NCBI GenBank assembly: GCA_963728295.1
Contig: CAVSKB010000005.1
Location: 208,676 to 272,675, forward strand
Length of the DNA stretch: 64,000 nt
Origin: DATJKD01 sp963728295
GTDB lineage: Bacteria > Pseudomonadota > Gammaproteobacteria > Steroidobacterales > Steroidobacteraceae
Reading direction: 5' to 3'
Shown: piece after piece, positions 27,677 through 36,491 of the stretch
Layout of the letters: every line of letters starts with the position of its first letter
Position numbering within the stretch: position 1 is the stretch's first letter
Position numbers and translations under genes: made by a program
The notes under the pieces: model-generated
Told to the model about the DNA's origin: nothing
The model's input: the letters and a program-made list of their open reading frames with translations, nothing else
The model's database searches: none

Positions 27677-28639
27677 ATGAGTTTCAACCAACTCGACCTG
27701 AACCTTCTGCGGGTGTTCGACGCGATTTTCCAGGCCCGCAGCGTCACGATCGCGGCCTCGAACCTGCACCTGACTCAGCCCGCTGTCAGCAAGCAGCTCA
27801 ATCGCCTGCGCGAGGTGCTCGACGACCCGCTGTTCGTGCGTACCAATGACGGCATGGCGCCGACGCCCCGCGCGGAAGCGATCGCCGGGCCGATCCGGCA
27901 GGCCTTGAGCGCGGTGCGGTTTATCGTCGAGCAGCAGCTCGGCTTCGATCCGGCGGCGTCCGATCGCACCTTCCGCATTTTCATGAGCGACGTCGGCCAG
28001 ATGGTGCTGCTGCCGAAGGTGCTCGACCTGATGGCGCGTGAGGCCCCTGCGGTCGCGATCCACACGGTCCAGGTGCCGCCATCCCGGATGCGCGGCATCG
28101 CGCTCGAATCGGGTGACGTCGACCTCGCGGTCGGGTACTTCGAGGAATTCGAAGGCTCGATGCACCGCCAGGTATTGTTCGAGGAGCACTACGTCGGCAT
28201 GGTGCGGGCCAACCACCCAACGATCCACGAACGGATCGGTTTCGAGCAGTTTCTGGGCACGCCGCAGCTCGTCTATCACCCCTCGGGGGGCGGACACGGC
28301 CAGCAGGAGCAGCACGTTGACAAGGCCTTCGTAGCGGCCGGCGTTGAGCGCCGCGTCATGGCGCGCGTCGCGCACGCGATGGGAATCACCTCGATGGTGT
28401 CGAGCACCAACCTACTGGTGGTCGTGCCCAGCCGCCTGGCGCGCGCCTGCGCCGAGCTCGTCGAGGTGGCCATCCTCGAGCTGCCGATCGATGTGCCGTC
28501 GTTTTCGATCGCGCAGTACTGGCACGACCGGTTCCACGGCGATCCGGGCAACCGCTGGTTGCGCGGCCTCTTTGCGCGTCTCTACGGTGGCCAGTCGTCC
28601 GCGTTCGTGCAACCGCCGCCGCACGGTGTTCCTGCCTAG
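27677..28639 (+). CDS. LysR-family transcriptional regulator
   Basis: A complete 320-residue LTTR. The N-terminal winged helix reads FNQLDLNLLRVFDAIFQARS, then LHLTQPAVSKQLNRLREVLD and DPLFVRTNDGMAPT. The effector domain follows (FRIFMSDVGQMVLLPKVLDL). It is related to NahR/LinR-like activators of aromatic pathways. Divergent from the dmpH-led operon and next to dmpC, it is the likely activator of the meta-cleavage genes, responding to a pathway intermediate. It converges with the next gene, overlapping by four bases. Confidence 0.85.
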   Translation: MSFNQLDLNLLRVFDAIFQARSVTIAASNLHLTQPAVSKQLNRLREVLDDPLFVRTNDGMAPTPRAEAIAGPIRQALSAVRFIVEQQLGFDPAASDRTFRIFMSDVGQMVLLPKVLDLMAREAPAVAIHTVQVPPSRMRGIALESGDVDLAVGYFEEFEGSMHRQVLFEEHYVGMVRANHPTIHERIGFEQFLGTPQLVYHPSGGGHGQQEQHVDKAFVAAGVERRVMARVAHAMGITSMVSSTNLLVVVPSRLARACAELVEVAILELPIDVPSFSIAQYWHDRFHGDPGNRWLRGLFARLYGGQSSAFVQPPPHGVPA

Positions 28640-29490
28640 AGCCGGCTGATGTCGACGTGGATCCGCACGTCGGAGATCTTGCCGCCGCGCTGACGCCGCA
28701 GCACCGTGCAGGTCCGCACCGTGTGCAGCGTGTCGTCCTTGCGCGTGTACATGCACGCGCCCTCGGCAATGCCCACCGTGTCGTCGTGCAGGGACCACAC
28801 GCCCGTCAGACTGTGTGACATCGCGCTGATCGAGCTCCACAGTCCGCCGATGCCCGCGCGGAGCGGTTCGTGACCCGTCGTGGGCGGATGGTTGCCAAAC
28901 GCGAGGCGGACACCTCCGGTGTGAAGCGCGGCGAACCGCTCGAGATCCATGCTGTCGGCGACGCGGTAGAACTCGTAGACCCAGCCGGTGTCGCCCGCGG
29001 TGTTGGCGGGGTTGGTCGGCGGCAGCGCCTGCCGGCCCTTTTCCTCCACTGTGCGCCGGACCGCTCCCAGCGTCGAGGCCACAGCGCCCATGTATGCGCC
29101 CTCCATGGGCGCGAAGTGCTTGCGCTCGGCGTCGGTGCCCTCGGCGATGCCGTCCTTGGTCAGGCCGAAGGAGAAGGTCAGGGTCAGGTTCCCCTCGCCG
29201 TCCTCGCCGATCACGTTCTCGATGCGGCCGAGCTCGCTGCCCGCGACACGATCGAAGATCACGCGTCTTTCGGGCTCGAACGTCACTTTCTCGCGCAGGG
29301 GCACGTTGTTGAGCAGGATGTCGCGCAGCAGCCAGCCATCGCCCTGCTCGACGACGTCGCACTTTTGCATCTGCGGCACGTAGGGGAGCGCGTTCTGAGC
29401 CTTCATGAGGAGCCCGGCCCAGACGTCCTGACGGCTCAGGAAAACCTTGCGCGGCTCGTTGACCGGAACGGTTCGGCTCAGCTCGTACAC
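28636..29490 (-). CDS. AtaL-like (DUF1857) domain fused to an NTF2/SnoaL domain
   Basis: About 284 residues with two fused beta folds. Residues about 10-140 (RQDVWAGLLMKAQNALPYVP, EQGDGWLLRDILLNNVPLRE, RENV-like IENVIGEDGEG) match the AtaL/DUF1857 SRPBCC-type fold; residues about 150-280 (DTGWVYEFYRVADSMDLERF, AFGNHPPTTGHEPLRAGIGG) are an NTF2 fold. Both domains bind hydrophobic ligands. I prefer the GTG at 29490 (VYELSRTVPVNEP) with GAGGGG six bases upstream; ATG 29541 would add 17 poorly structured residues. The role in this aromatic locus is unknown. Confidence 0.65.
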   Translation of the reverse strand: MYELSRTVPVNEPRKVFLSRQDVWAGLLMKAQNALPYVPQMQKCDVVEQGDGWLLRDILLNNVPLREKVTFEPERRVIFDRVAGSELGRIENVIGEDGEGNLTLTFSFGLTKDGIAEGTDAERKHFAPMEGAYMGAVASTLGAVRRTVEEKGRQALPPTNPANTAGDTGWVYEFYRVADSMDLERFAALHTGGVRLAFGNHPPTTGHEPLRAGIGGLWSSISAMSHSLTGVWSLHDDTVGIAEGACMYTRKDDTLHTVRTCTVLRRQRGGKISDVRIHVDISRL

Positions 29491-29706
29491 GCTACACCCC
29501 TCGTGGTCGCCGGTCGGGCACCGGCCCTGCGTGGTCGGCACCGAGGCGACACGATAGTGCGCCGGGCGGAGCCGGTCGAATCACTGATCGAAATAGCCGG
29601 CATAGCGGCGCGGCATGAACGAAGGCGCCCCATGGCGGCCGGCGATTGCCGACATACCGCCTTTTCATTCGACTGCGGCATGGCCCTGCACGTAAGGTCG
29701 CGGGTC

Positions 29707-31175
29707 ATGAGCGCCCCCACTTACCGGCATTTCATCGGCAACGAGTTCGTCGCCTCCGCCTCGGGGCGGCAATTCGAGAACCGCTCGCCGGTGGACGGCA
29801 GCCTGATCGGCTACGTGGCCGAAGGCGGGCGCGCCGAGGTAGACGCGGCAGTGGCGCCGCGCAACAGCGGCACTCAAAGGGCCCGTGGGGACGGCTCACG
29901 CTCGCGCAGCGTACCGACCTGCTGCAGGCCGTCGCCGCCGAGATCGACCGGCGCTTCGACGATTTTCTCGATGCCGAGGTGCAGGACACCGGAAAGCCCC
30001 GCTCGCTCGCCTCGCACCTCGACATCCCGCGCGGCGCGGCGAACTTCCGTGTCTTTGCCGACGCGGTGAAGAACACGCCGACGGAATTCTTCGAGATGAC
30101 GACGCCCGATGGACGCAAGGCGTACAACTTCGCAGTGCGCGTGCCGAAGGGCGTGATCGCGGTCGTCTGTCCGTGGAACCTGCCGCTGCTGCTGATGACG
30201 TGGAAGGTCGCACCGGCGTTGGCCTGCGGTAATACGGTCGTCGTCAAACCATCCGAGGAAACACCGGCCACCGCGACGTTGCTCGGTGAAGTGATGCAGG
30301 CCGTGGGCATGCCCGCGGGCGTCTACAACGTAGTGCATGGCTTCGGGGCTGACTCCGCCGGCGAGTTTCTCGTGAGTCATCCCGCCGTCGCGGCGATCAC
30401 GTTCACCGGCGAGAGCGCGACTGGCACCGCGATCATGAAGGCGGCGGCAGTCGGTGTTCGTCCGGTGTCGCTCGAGCTCGGCGGCAAGAACCCCGGTCTC
30501 GTGTTCGCCGACTGCGACCTGGACGCGGCGCTTCAGGGTATATCCCGGGCCGCATTCCTGAACGCGGGCCAGGTGTGTCTCGGCACGGAGCGTGTCTATG
30601 TCGAGCGGCCGATCTTCGAGCGCTTTGTCGAAGGCCTCAAGGCGAAGGCGCTGGAGCTCAAGCCCGGACATCCCGCGGACAAGGCCACCGGCATCGGGCC
30701 GCTGATCAGCCACGCGCATCGAGACAAGGTGCTCAAGTATTACCGGCGCGCCGTCGAGGACGGTGCGACCGTCGTGTGCGGTGGCGGCGTGCCGACGATG
30801 TCCGGCCCGCTCGCCGGCGGCGCATGGATCCAGCCCACCATCTGGACCGGGCTGCCCGAGACCTCCGCCGTCGTGCGCGAGGAGATCTTCGGCCCCTGCT
30901 GTCACCTGCGTCCGTTCGATACGGAGGACGAGGCGGTGCAGCTCGCGAACGACACCTCCTACGGCCTGGCTGCCACCGTGTGGACACGCGACATGGCACG
31001 CTCGATGCGACTCGGCACGACGATCAACGCGGGCGTCATCTGGGTGAACTCATGGTTCCTGCGCGACCTCCGCACACCTTTCGGCGGCACGAAGCAGTCG
31101 GGAATCGGTCGCGAAGGGGGTGTTCACTCGCTGGAGTTCTACACGGAATTGCGCAACGTCTGCGTCGCGACGTAG
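29707..31175 (+). CDS. dmpC: 2-Hydroxymuconic semialdehyde dehydrogenase (frame-broken near 29860)
   Basis: An aldehyde dehydrogenase of about 488 residues. The general-base Glu is in VSLELGGKNPGLVF and the nucleophile Cys in NAGQVCLGTERV. The C-terminus WFLRDLRTPFGGTKQSG and SLEFYTELRNVC is the hydroxymuconic semialdehyde dehydrogenase signature. Near residue 50 two double-base sites (GC[GC] about 29855 and CC[CG] about 29884) restore AALKGP-WGRLTLAQRTDL. It oxidises the ring-cleavage aldehyde to 2-hydroxymuconate (oxalocrotonate branch). Confidence 0.85.
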
Positions 31176-31261
31176 GAAGCAGGCGCTCGGGGCTCGCTGG
31201 TCCGTTCTACGACGCAAACGTCGCCCCAAGCAGGTCGTCCTGGGATCGCAGGAACTCCTGG

Positions 31262-31360
31262 AAGCCGGCGCACCGGCGGCAGATCATGACTACTCGTAAG
31301 GAATGATTGCGGGCACTACGCATTCAATATAAATTCGAAGTGATTTACAACGTATTGCGT
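31262..31360. repeat. Dispersed repeat, copy 2
   Basis: Direct-orientation match to 18044-18142, here between dmpC and dmpF and ending 50 bases before the dmpF start. The flanks AGCCGGCGCACCGG and CAACGTATT.CGT are shared, which fixes the boundaries. The palindrome of copy 1 is degraded in this copy. It may be a regulatory module moved as a unit, or a small interspersed repeat. Confidence 0.75.
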
Positions 31361-31410
31361 TGACTGACCGGTCGCGGATTGCATGGGCGCCGGGCGACAA
31401 TGGAGTGGAG

Positions 31411-32341
31411 ATGGCAGCGCAAGGTAAACGCGGCGCTGATCGGGTCCGGCAACATCGGCACCGACCTGCTCGTACAAGGCTGCTGCGCAGCGAGTGGATC
31501 GAGCCGGTCTGGATGGTCGGCATCGATGCCGGCGTCCGAGGGCCTCGCGCGCGCGCGCGAGCATGGGCCTCAAGACCACCGCCGACGGCGTCGACGGGCT
31601 GCTGCCGCACGTCGCAGCGCGACGGCGTCCGGATCGCCTTCGACGCGACCTCAGCGCCTACGTCGCATGCCGAGAACGCGCGCAAGCTGCAGGCGCGCGG
31701 CGTGGTGGTGATCGACCTCACGCCCGCGGCGATCGGCCCGTACTGCGTGCCGCCGGTCAACCTCGCGCGAGCACGTCGGCAAGCGCGAGATGAACGTCAA
31801 CATGGTGAGCTGCGGCGGCCAGGCGACGATCCCGATGGTCGCCGCGGTCGAGCCGCGTGCAGCCGGTGGCGTACGGCGAGATCGTCGCCACCGTCGCCTC
31901 GAAGTCGGTCGGGCCCGGGCACGCGCAAGAACATCGACGAGTTCACGCGCACGACGGCGCAGCGGCATCGAGAAGGTCGGCGGCGCGAAGCGCGGCAAGG
32001 CGATCATCATCCTCAACCCCGCCGAGCCGCCGCTGATCATGCGCGACACCGTGCACTGCCTGACCGACGACGAGCCCGACCAGGCGACGATCACCGCCTC
32101 GGTGCACGCGATGATCGCGCGAGGTGCAGAAGCTACGTTCCGGGCTACACGCTCAAGAACGGCCCGGTGTTCGACGGCAAGCGCGTCTCCGTCTATCATC
32201 GAGGTCGAGGGGCTCGGCGACTACCTGCCGAAGTACGCCGGCAACCTGGACATCATGACCGCCGCGGCGCTGCGCACCGGCGAGATGTTCGCCGAGGAGA
32301 TGCCGCGCGGTCGCTTCATGCCGCAACCCACGGCCGCCTGA
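31411..32341 (+). CDS. dmpF: Acetaldehyde dehydrogenase (acylating); about 16 double-base sites
   Basis: After collapsing about 16 double-base sites the gene encodes about 304 residues of the BphJ/DmpF/HsaG family, which turns channelled acetaldehyde into acetyl-CoA. Recognisable are NAALIGSGNIGTDL (NAD), NVNMVSCGGQATIPMVAAV (active-site Cys), GPGTRKNIDEFT, IILNPAEPPLIMRDTVHCL and AGNLDIMTAAALRTGEMFAE. The ATG at 31411 has GGAG five bases upstream. Thirteen of the 16 pairs are C/G, mostly at third codon positions. As written no long frame survives, yet the encoded protein is well conserved, so the gene is probably intact in the cell. Confidence 0.85.
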
Positions 32342-32354
32342 GGCAGGAGCAGCG

Positions 32355-33412
32355 ATGAATCTCGCACGGCAAGAAGGTCACGCTGCACGACATGTGCCTG
32401 CGCGACGGCATGCACCCGAAGCGCGCACCAGATCTCGCTCGAGCAGATGGTCGCGGTCGCCGACGGCGCTCGACGCGGCCGGCGTGCCGCTGATCGAGGT
32501 CACGCACGGCGACGGGCTCGGCGGCGCCTCGGTCAACTACGGCTTCCCGCTCGCACACCGACGAGGAGTACCTGCGCGCGCGTCGTCCCGAGGCTGAAGC
32601 AGCGCGAAGGTCTCGGCGCTGCTGCTGCCCGGCATCGGCACCGTCGACCACCTGCACATGGCGACGGACTGCGGCGTCGCGCACCATCCGCGTCGCCACG
32701 CACTGCACCGAGGCCGACGTCTCCGAGCAGCACATCGCGCTGTCGCGCAAGCTCGGGCTCGACACGGTCGGGCTTCCTGATGATGGCGCACATGATCGAC
32801 GCCGGACGCAGCTCCTCGCGCAGGCGAAGCTGATGGAGAGCTACGGCGCGCAACTGCATCTACTGCACCGACTCGGCCGGCTACATGCTGCCCGACGACG
32901 TCACGGCGCGGATCGGCGCTGCTGCGCGCGGAGCTCGCAGCCCGAGACCGAGATCGGCTTCCACGGCCATCACAACCTGGCGATGGGGATCGCGAACTCG
33001 CTCGCCGCGATCGAGGCGGGCGCGCGCCGCATCGACGGCTCGGCTGCCGGGCCTCGGCGCCGGCGCCGGCAACACGCCGCTCGAGGTGTTCGTCGCCGTG
33101 CTCGACCGCATGGGCATCGAGCACCGGCGTCGACGTCTTCAAGCTCATGGACGTCGCCGAGGACCTCGTCGTGCCGATGATGGACCACCCGATCCGCATC
33201 GACCGCGACGCGCTGATCCTCGGCTACGCGGGCGTGTACTCGTCGTTCCTGCTGTTCGCGAAGCGCGCGGGCGCGAAGTACGGCGTCCCGTCCGCGCGAC
33301 ATCCTGGTCGAGCTCGGCCGGCAGCAAGACCGTCGGCGGCCAGGAGGACATGATCGAGGACGTCGCGCTCGACATGTCCCGCAGCGCGAAGGCGCAACGC
33401 GGCGCCGCCTGA
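32355..33412 (+). CDS. dmpG: 4-Hydroxy-2-oxovalerate aldolase; about 17 double-base sites
   Basis: When about 17 double-base sites are collapsed this gives about 346 residues of the DmpG/BphI/HsaF family. Landmarks are TLHDMCLRDGMHPKRHQIS (metal-site Asp and catalytic Arg), VTHGDGLGGASVNYGF, ATHCTEADVSEQHIALSR, GFHGHHNLAMGIANSLAAIE (two metal His) and GAGAGNTPLEVFVAVLDRMG. It splits hydroxyoxovalerate to pyruvate and acetaldehyde and forms a complex with DmpF, 13 bases upstream. AGGAGC precedes the ATG. Sites include 32363-64, 32424-25, 32552-53, 32580-81, 32678-79, 32772-73, 32850-51, 33051-52 and 33324-25. Confidence 0.85.
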
Positions 33413-33517
33413 ACCGTCAATGCGGGCCGGCGTAACACTGCCGAGGGGCAGCGGCTGTGCACCAAATTGCAGCTAAACTCGGCGCATCAATTCAATCGTT
33501 CGCGCTGAGGTGGATTC

Positions 33518-35234
33518 ATGGGGGCATATAAGGAGCCGCATGGCGGCACGCTGAGGGAGCTTTACCTCACCGAATCGGTGGCCGAGAAGGAAAAGGCCGC
33601 GGCCCGCGATTACCCCAACTGGAACCTGACCGCGCGGCAGCTGTGCGATCTCGAGCTGCTGCTGAACGGCGCCTTCTCGCCGCTCGACGGATTTCTCAGC
33701 CGCGGCCGACTACGAAGCGGTGCTGGCGAACATGCGCCTGCCATCCGGCATCGTGTGGCCGATCCCGATCAATCTCGATGTGAGCCGCGAGTTCGCGGCC
33801 GGGCTCAAGGAAGGCGATCACATTGCGCTGCGCGATCCCGAGGGCGTGCTGATCGCGACGATGGAGGTTGGCGACCGCTGGGAGCCGGACAAGACCGCTG
33901 AGGCGCGCAGCGTCTTCGGCACCGACGACGATCATCACCCGGGCGTACACCACCTTCGTCATCGCGCCGGGCCCGTATACGTCGGAGGAAGGCTGCGCGG
34001 CGTCGAGCCGCCGATGCATTACGACTTCAAGCTGCTGCGCGACTCGCCGGCGGAGCTGCGCGGACGGTTCCGCAAGCTCGGCTGGCGCAAGGTCGTCGCG
34101 TTCCAGACCCGAAACCCGATGCACCGCGCGCACCAGGAACTCACGTTCCGTGCGGCGCGCGAGCGCGAGGGCAATCTGCTCCTGCATCCGGTGGTCGGCA
34201 TGACGCGGCCGGGCGACATCGACCACTACACGCGCGTGCGCTGCTACGAGCACATGCTGGGAGCATTACCCGGAGCAGACGACCGCCCTGAGCCTGCTCA
34301 ACCTCGCGATGCGGATGGCGGGACCGAAGGAAGCGCTCTGGCACGCGATCATCCGCAAGAACTACGGCTGCACGCACCTGATCGTAGGCCGCGATCACGC
34401 GGGGCCCGGCACTGCGCGCAATGGCGACCCCTACTACGACCCGTATGCCGCGCAGCAGCTGCTGCGCGAATACGAGAAGGAAATCGAGGTCACCATGGTT
34501 CCCTTCCGCGAGATGGTCTATGTCGAGCAGAAGGCGCAGTTCATGCCGGAGGACGAGGTCACGCCGGACATGACCGTGCTCAAGGTGTCGGGTACGGAGT
34601 TCCGGCGACGCCTGCGCGAAGGCCTCGACATCCCGGACTGGTTTTCGTACCCGGAGATCATCGAGGAACTGCGCAAGGCGCATCCCCCGCGGCACAAGCA
34701 GGGATTCACCGATGTTCTTCACGGGGCTCTCGGGCTCGGGCAAGTCGACGATCGCCAACGCGCTCCTCGTCAAGCTGCTGGAGATCGGCTCGCGGCGCGT
34801 GACGCTGCTCGACGGCGACATGGTGCGAAAGCACCTGTCGAGCGAGCTCGGGTTCTCGCGCGAGCACCGCGACATCAACATCCTCCGGATCGGCTATGTC
34901 GCCTCCGAGATCACCAAGTACGGGGGCGTTGCGATCTGCGCGCCGATCGCGCCGTACGCTGCGACGCGCCGCCAGGTGCGCGAGATGGTCGAGGCGACGG
35001 GCGGCTTCGTCGAGATCCATGTCGCCACCCCGCTCGAGGTCTGCGAGGTGCGCGACCGCAAGGGCCTCTACGCCAAGGCCCGCGCGGGAACGCTCAAGGA
35101 ATTCACCGGTATCAGCGACCCGTACGAGGAACCGTCAGAACCCCGAGATGCGCATCGACACGCAGAGCCTGTCGCCTGATCTGGCCGCGCACCGGATCCT
35201 GGTCAAGCTCGAGGGCCTGGGCTACATCCGCTGA
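33518..35234 (+). CDS. Bifunctional ATP sulfurylase/APS kinase (frame-broken)
   Basis: A fused enzyme of about 570 residues. The N-terminal sulfurylase (about 1-395) shows QTRNPMHRAHQELTFRAARE, PVVGMTRPGDIDHYTRVRCY and LIVGRDHAGPG; the C-terminal kinase shows the P-loop FFTGLSGSGKSTIAN, LLDGDMVRKHLSSELGFSRE and AKARAGTLKEFTGISDPYEE. Together they make PAPS from sulfate and ATP. Breaks at about 33705 (CG[CG]), 34259, 34711 (G[AT]G, giving the expected Val) and 35131 (CC[GT]) do not damage either domain. GAGGT precedes ATG 33518. Bacteria normally keep these genes in sulfur operons, so its place among catabolic genes is unusual. Confidence 0.85.
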
Positions 35235-35265
35235 TGCACTGCGTCCGTCCCGTCGCGCACGATCA

Positions 35266-36474
35266 ATGACCGACCGCGCGCTCATCCAGAACGGCGCCGT
35301 CGTCGGCCTGCTCGCCGCGACGCTCGGCGCGATTTTCTGGACGACGGAATCGCCACATCCCTTCTGGCGACGCTTCTACCGCTTCGTTCCGGCACTGCTC
35401 CTCTGCTACGCGGTGCCCGCGCTTTACAGCACGCTCGGCGTCATCGACGGCCATGAGTTCGTAGGTGTACCCGGTCGTGTCGCGCTACCTGCTGCCGGCG
35501 ACGCTGGTGCTGCTCACGCTCGCGACCGACGTACCGTCCATCCTGCGGCTGGGACGGACTCTCGTGGCGGTGTTCCTCGCCGGCACCGCGGGTGTGATCA
35601 TCGGCGGCCCGGTGGCGCTCGCGCTCTGGCAGACCCTCACGCCCGAGGCGGTCGATGGTGACGTGTGGCGTGGTCTCGCCGGGGTCGCGGGAAGCTGGAT
35701 CGGCGGCAGCGCGACCCAGGCGGCCTTGAAGGACATTTTCGAGATCGACGCCAACCTGTTCGGAACGATGGTCGCGGTCGACGTGATCATCGGGATCCTG
35801 TGGCTCGCGTTGCTGCTATGGGTGGCTGCCAACCATGCGCGGCTCGACGCCCGCCTTGGCGCCGACACCGCCGTACTCGCGACCCTGCACGAGTACGTGG
35901 CGGAGTTCGAGGCCGCGCAACCGCGCGTGCCGCGGCTCGCCGACCTCGTGTACCTCGTGTACATCATCGCGGTGGCTTTCAGGGCAATGGGTCTATCGCA
36001 CGCATTGGCCGGGCCGCTGGCAGCTGCGTTGGCTGGCATCGCCTGCGTCGGGGCCTCGCGCGTGGGCGCCCTGCTTCTCTACGTGCTGATCGCCTCGATC
36101 GGCATGCAGATGAACCTCAGAGCCGTCGCGGCAGACCCGGCGCTCTTCGGCTCGGGCTCACCAGGATCGCGATCCACGGCGCGGTGATCTATGCCGCTGC
36201 ACGGCGGCTTCGGGCGCCGATGTTCTGCCTCGCCGTCGGCAGCCAAGCGAACATCGGGGGCGCCGTGAGCACGCCGGTGGTCGCGGCGGCGTTTCATCCG
36301 ACGCTTGCGCCCGTGGCGCGTGCTGCTCCCCGTGCTCGGCTTTGCGCTCGGGACCTACGGCGGCGGCTCACCGGCCAGCTGATGCGGATCGTGGCGGCCA
36401 GTAGTTGCCCCTTGCCGCGGATGCGCCTTGCCAAACCCCACGGTCGCCTGCATCATTACGCTAACAAATGTTAG
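35266..36474 (+). CDS. DUF819-family membrane protein (frame-broken)
   Basis: A polytopic inner-membrane protein of roughly 390 residues with about ten hydrophobic segments, beginning MTDRALIQNGAVVGLLAATL. GSWIGGSATQAALKDIFEID and the late MFCLAVGSQANIGGAVSTPV are the DUF819 (YjcL-like) conserved parts, which resemble ion/organic anion transporters. The frame breaks near 35465, 36165 and 36315-36370. The exact C-terminus is uncertain; the listed stop is the first one in the final frame. It follows the PAPS synthase gene by 31 bases and might be co-transcribed. Confidence 0.65.
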
Positions 36475-36477
36475 CGT
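36458..36477. promoter_or_regulatory. TAACA-N2-TGTTA operator, site 1
   Basis: ACGCTAACAAATGTTAGCGT is a perfect 20-base palindrome (nine-base arms, AA centre) 14 bases upstream of the ATG at 36492. It is the best-conserved member of a six-site family found only in the lignin-aromatic island. Its position over the likely promoter or leader fits repression. Confidence 0.7.
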
Positions 36478-36491
36478 GTGGAGTTCGACAC

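Noticed and set aside
31411..33412. Programmed +1 frameshifting as an explanation for the many frame changes
   Set aside because: More than 30 events in two enzymes, no shared slippery sequence or stop codon at the sites, and the same enzymes are normally encoded without shifts. Two-allele writing explains the base pairs better.
31411..33412. Calling dmpF and dmpG pseudogenes
   Set aside because: Apart from the extra bases, the protein sequence is conserved at every active-site motif, which is not expected of decaying genes.
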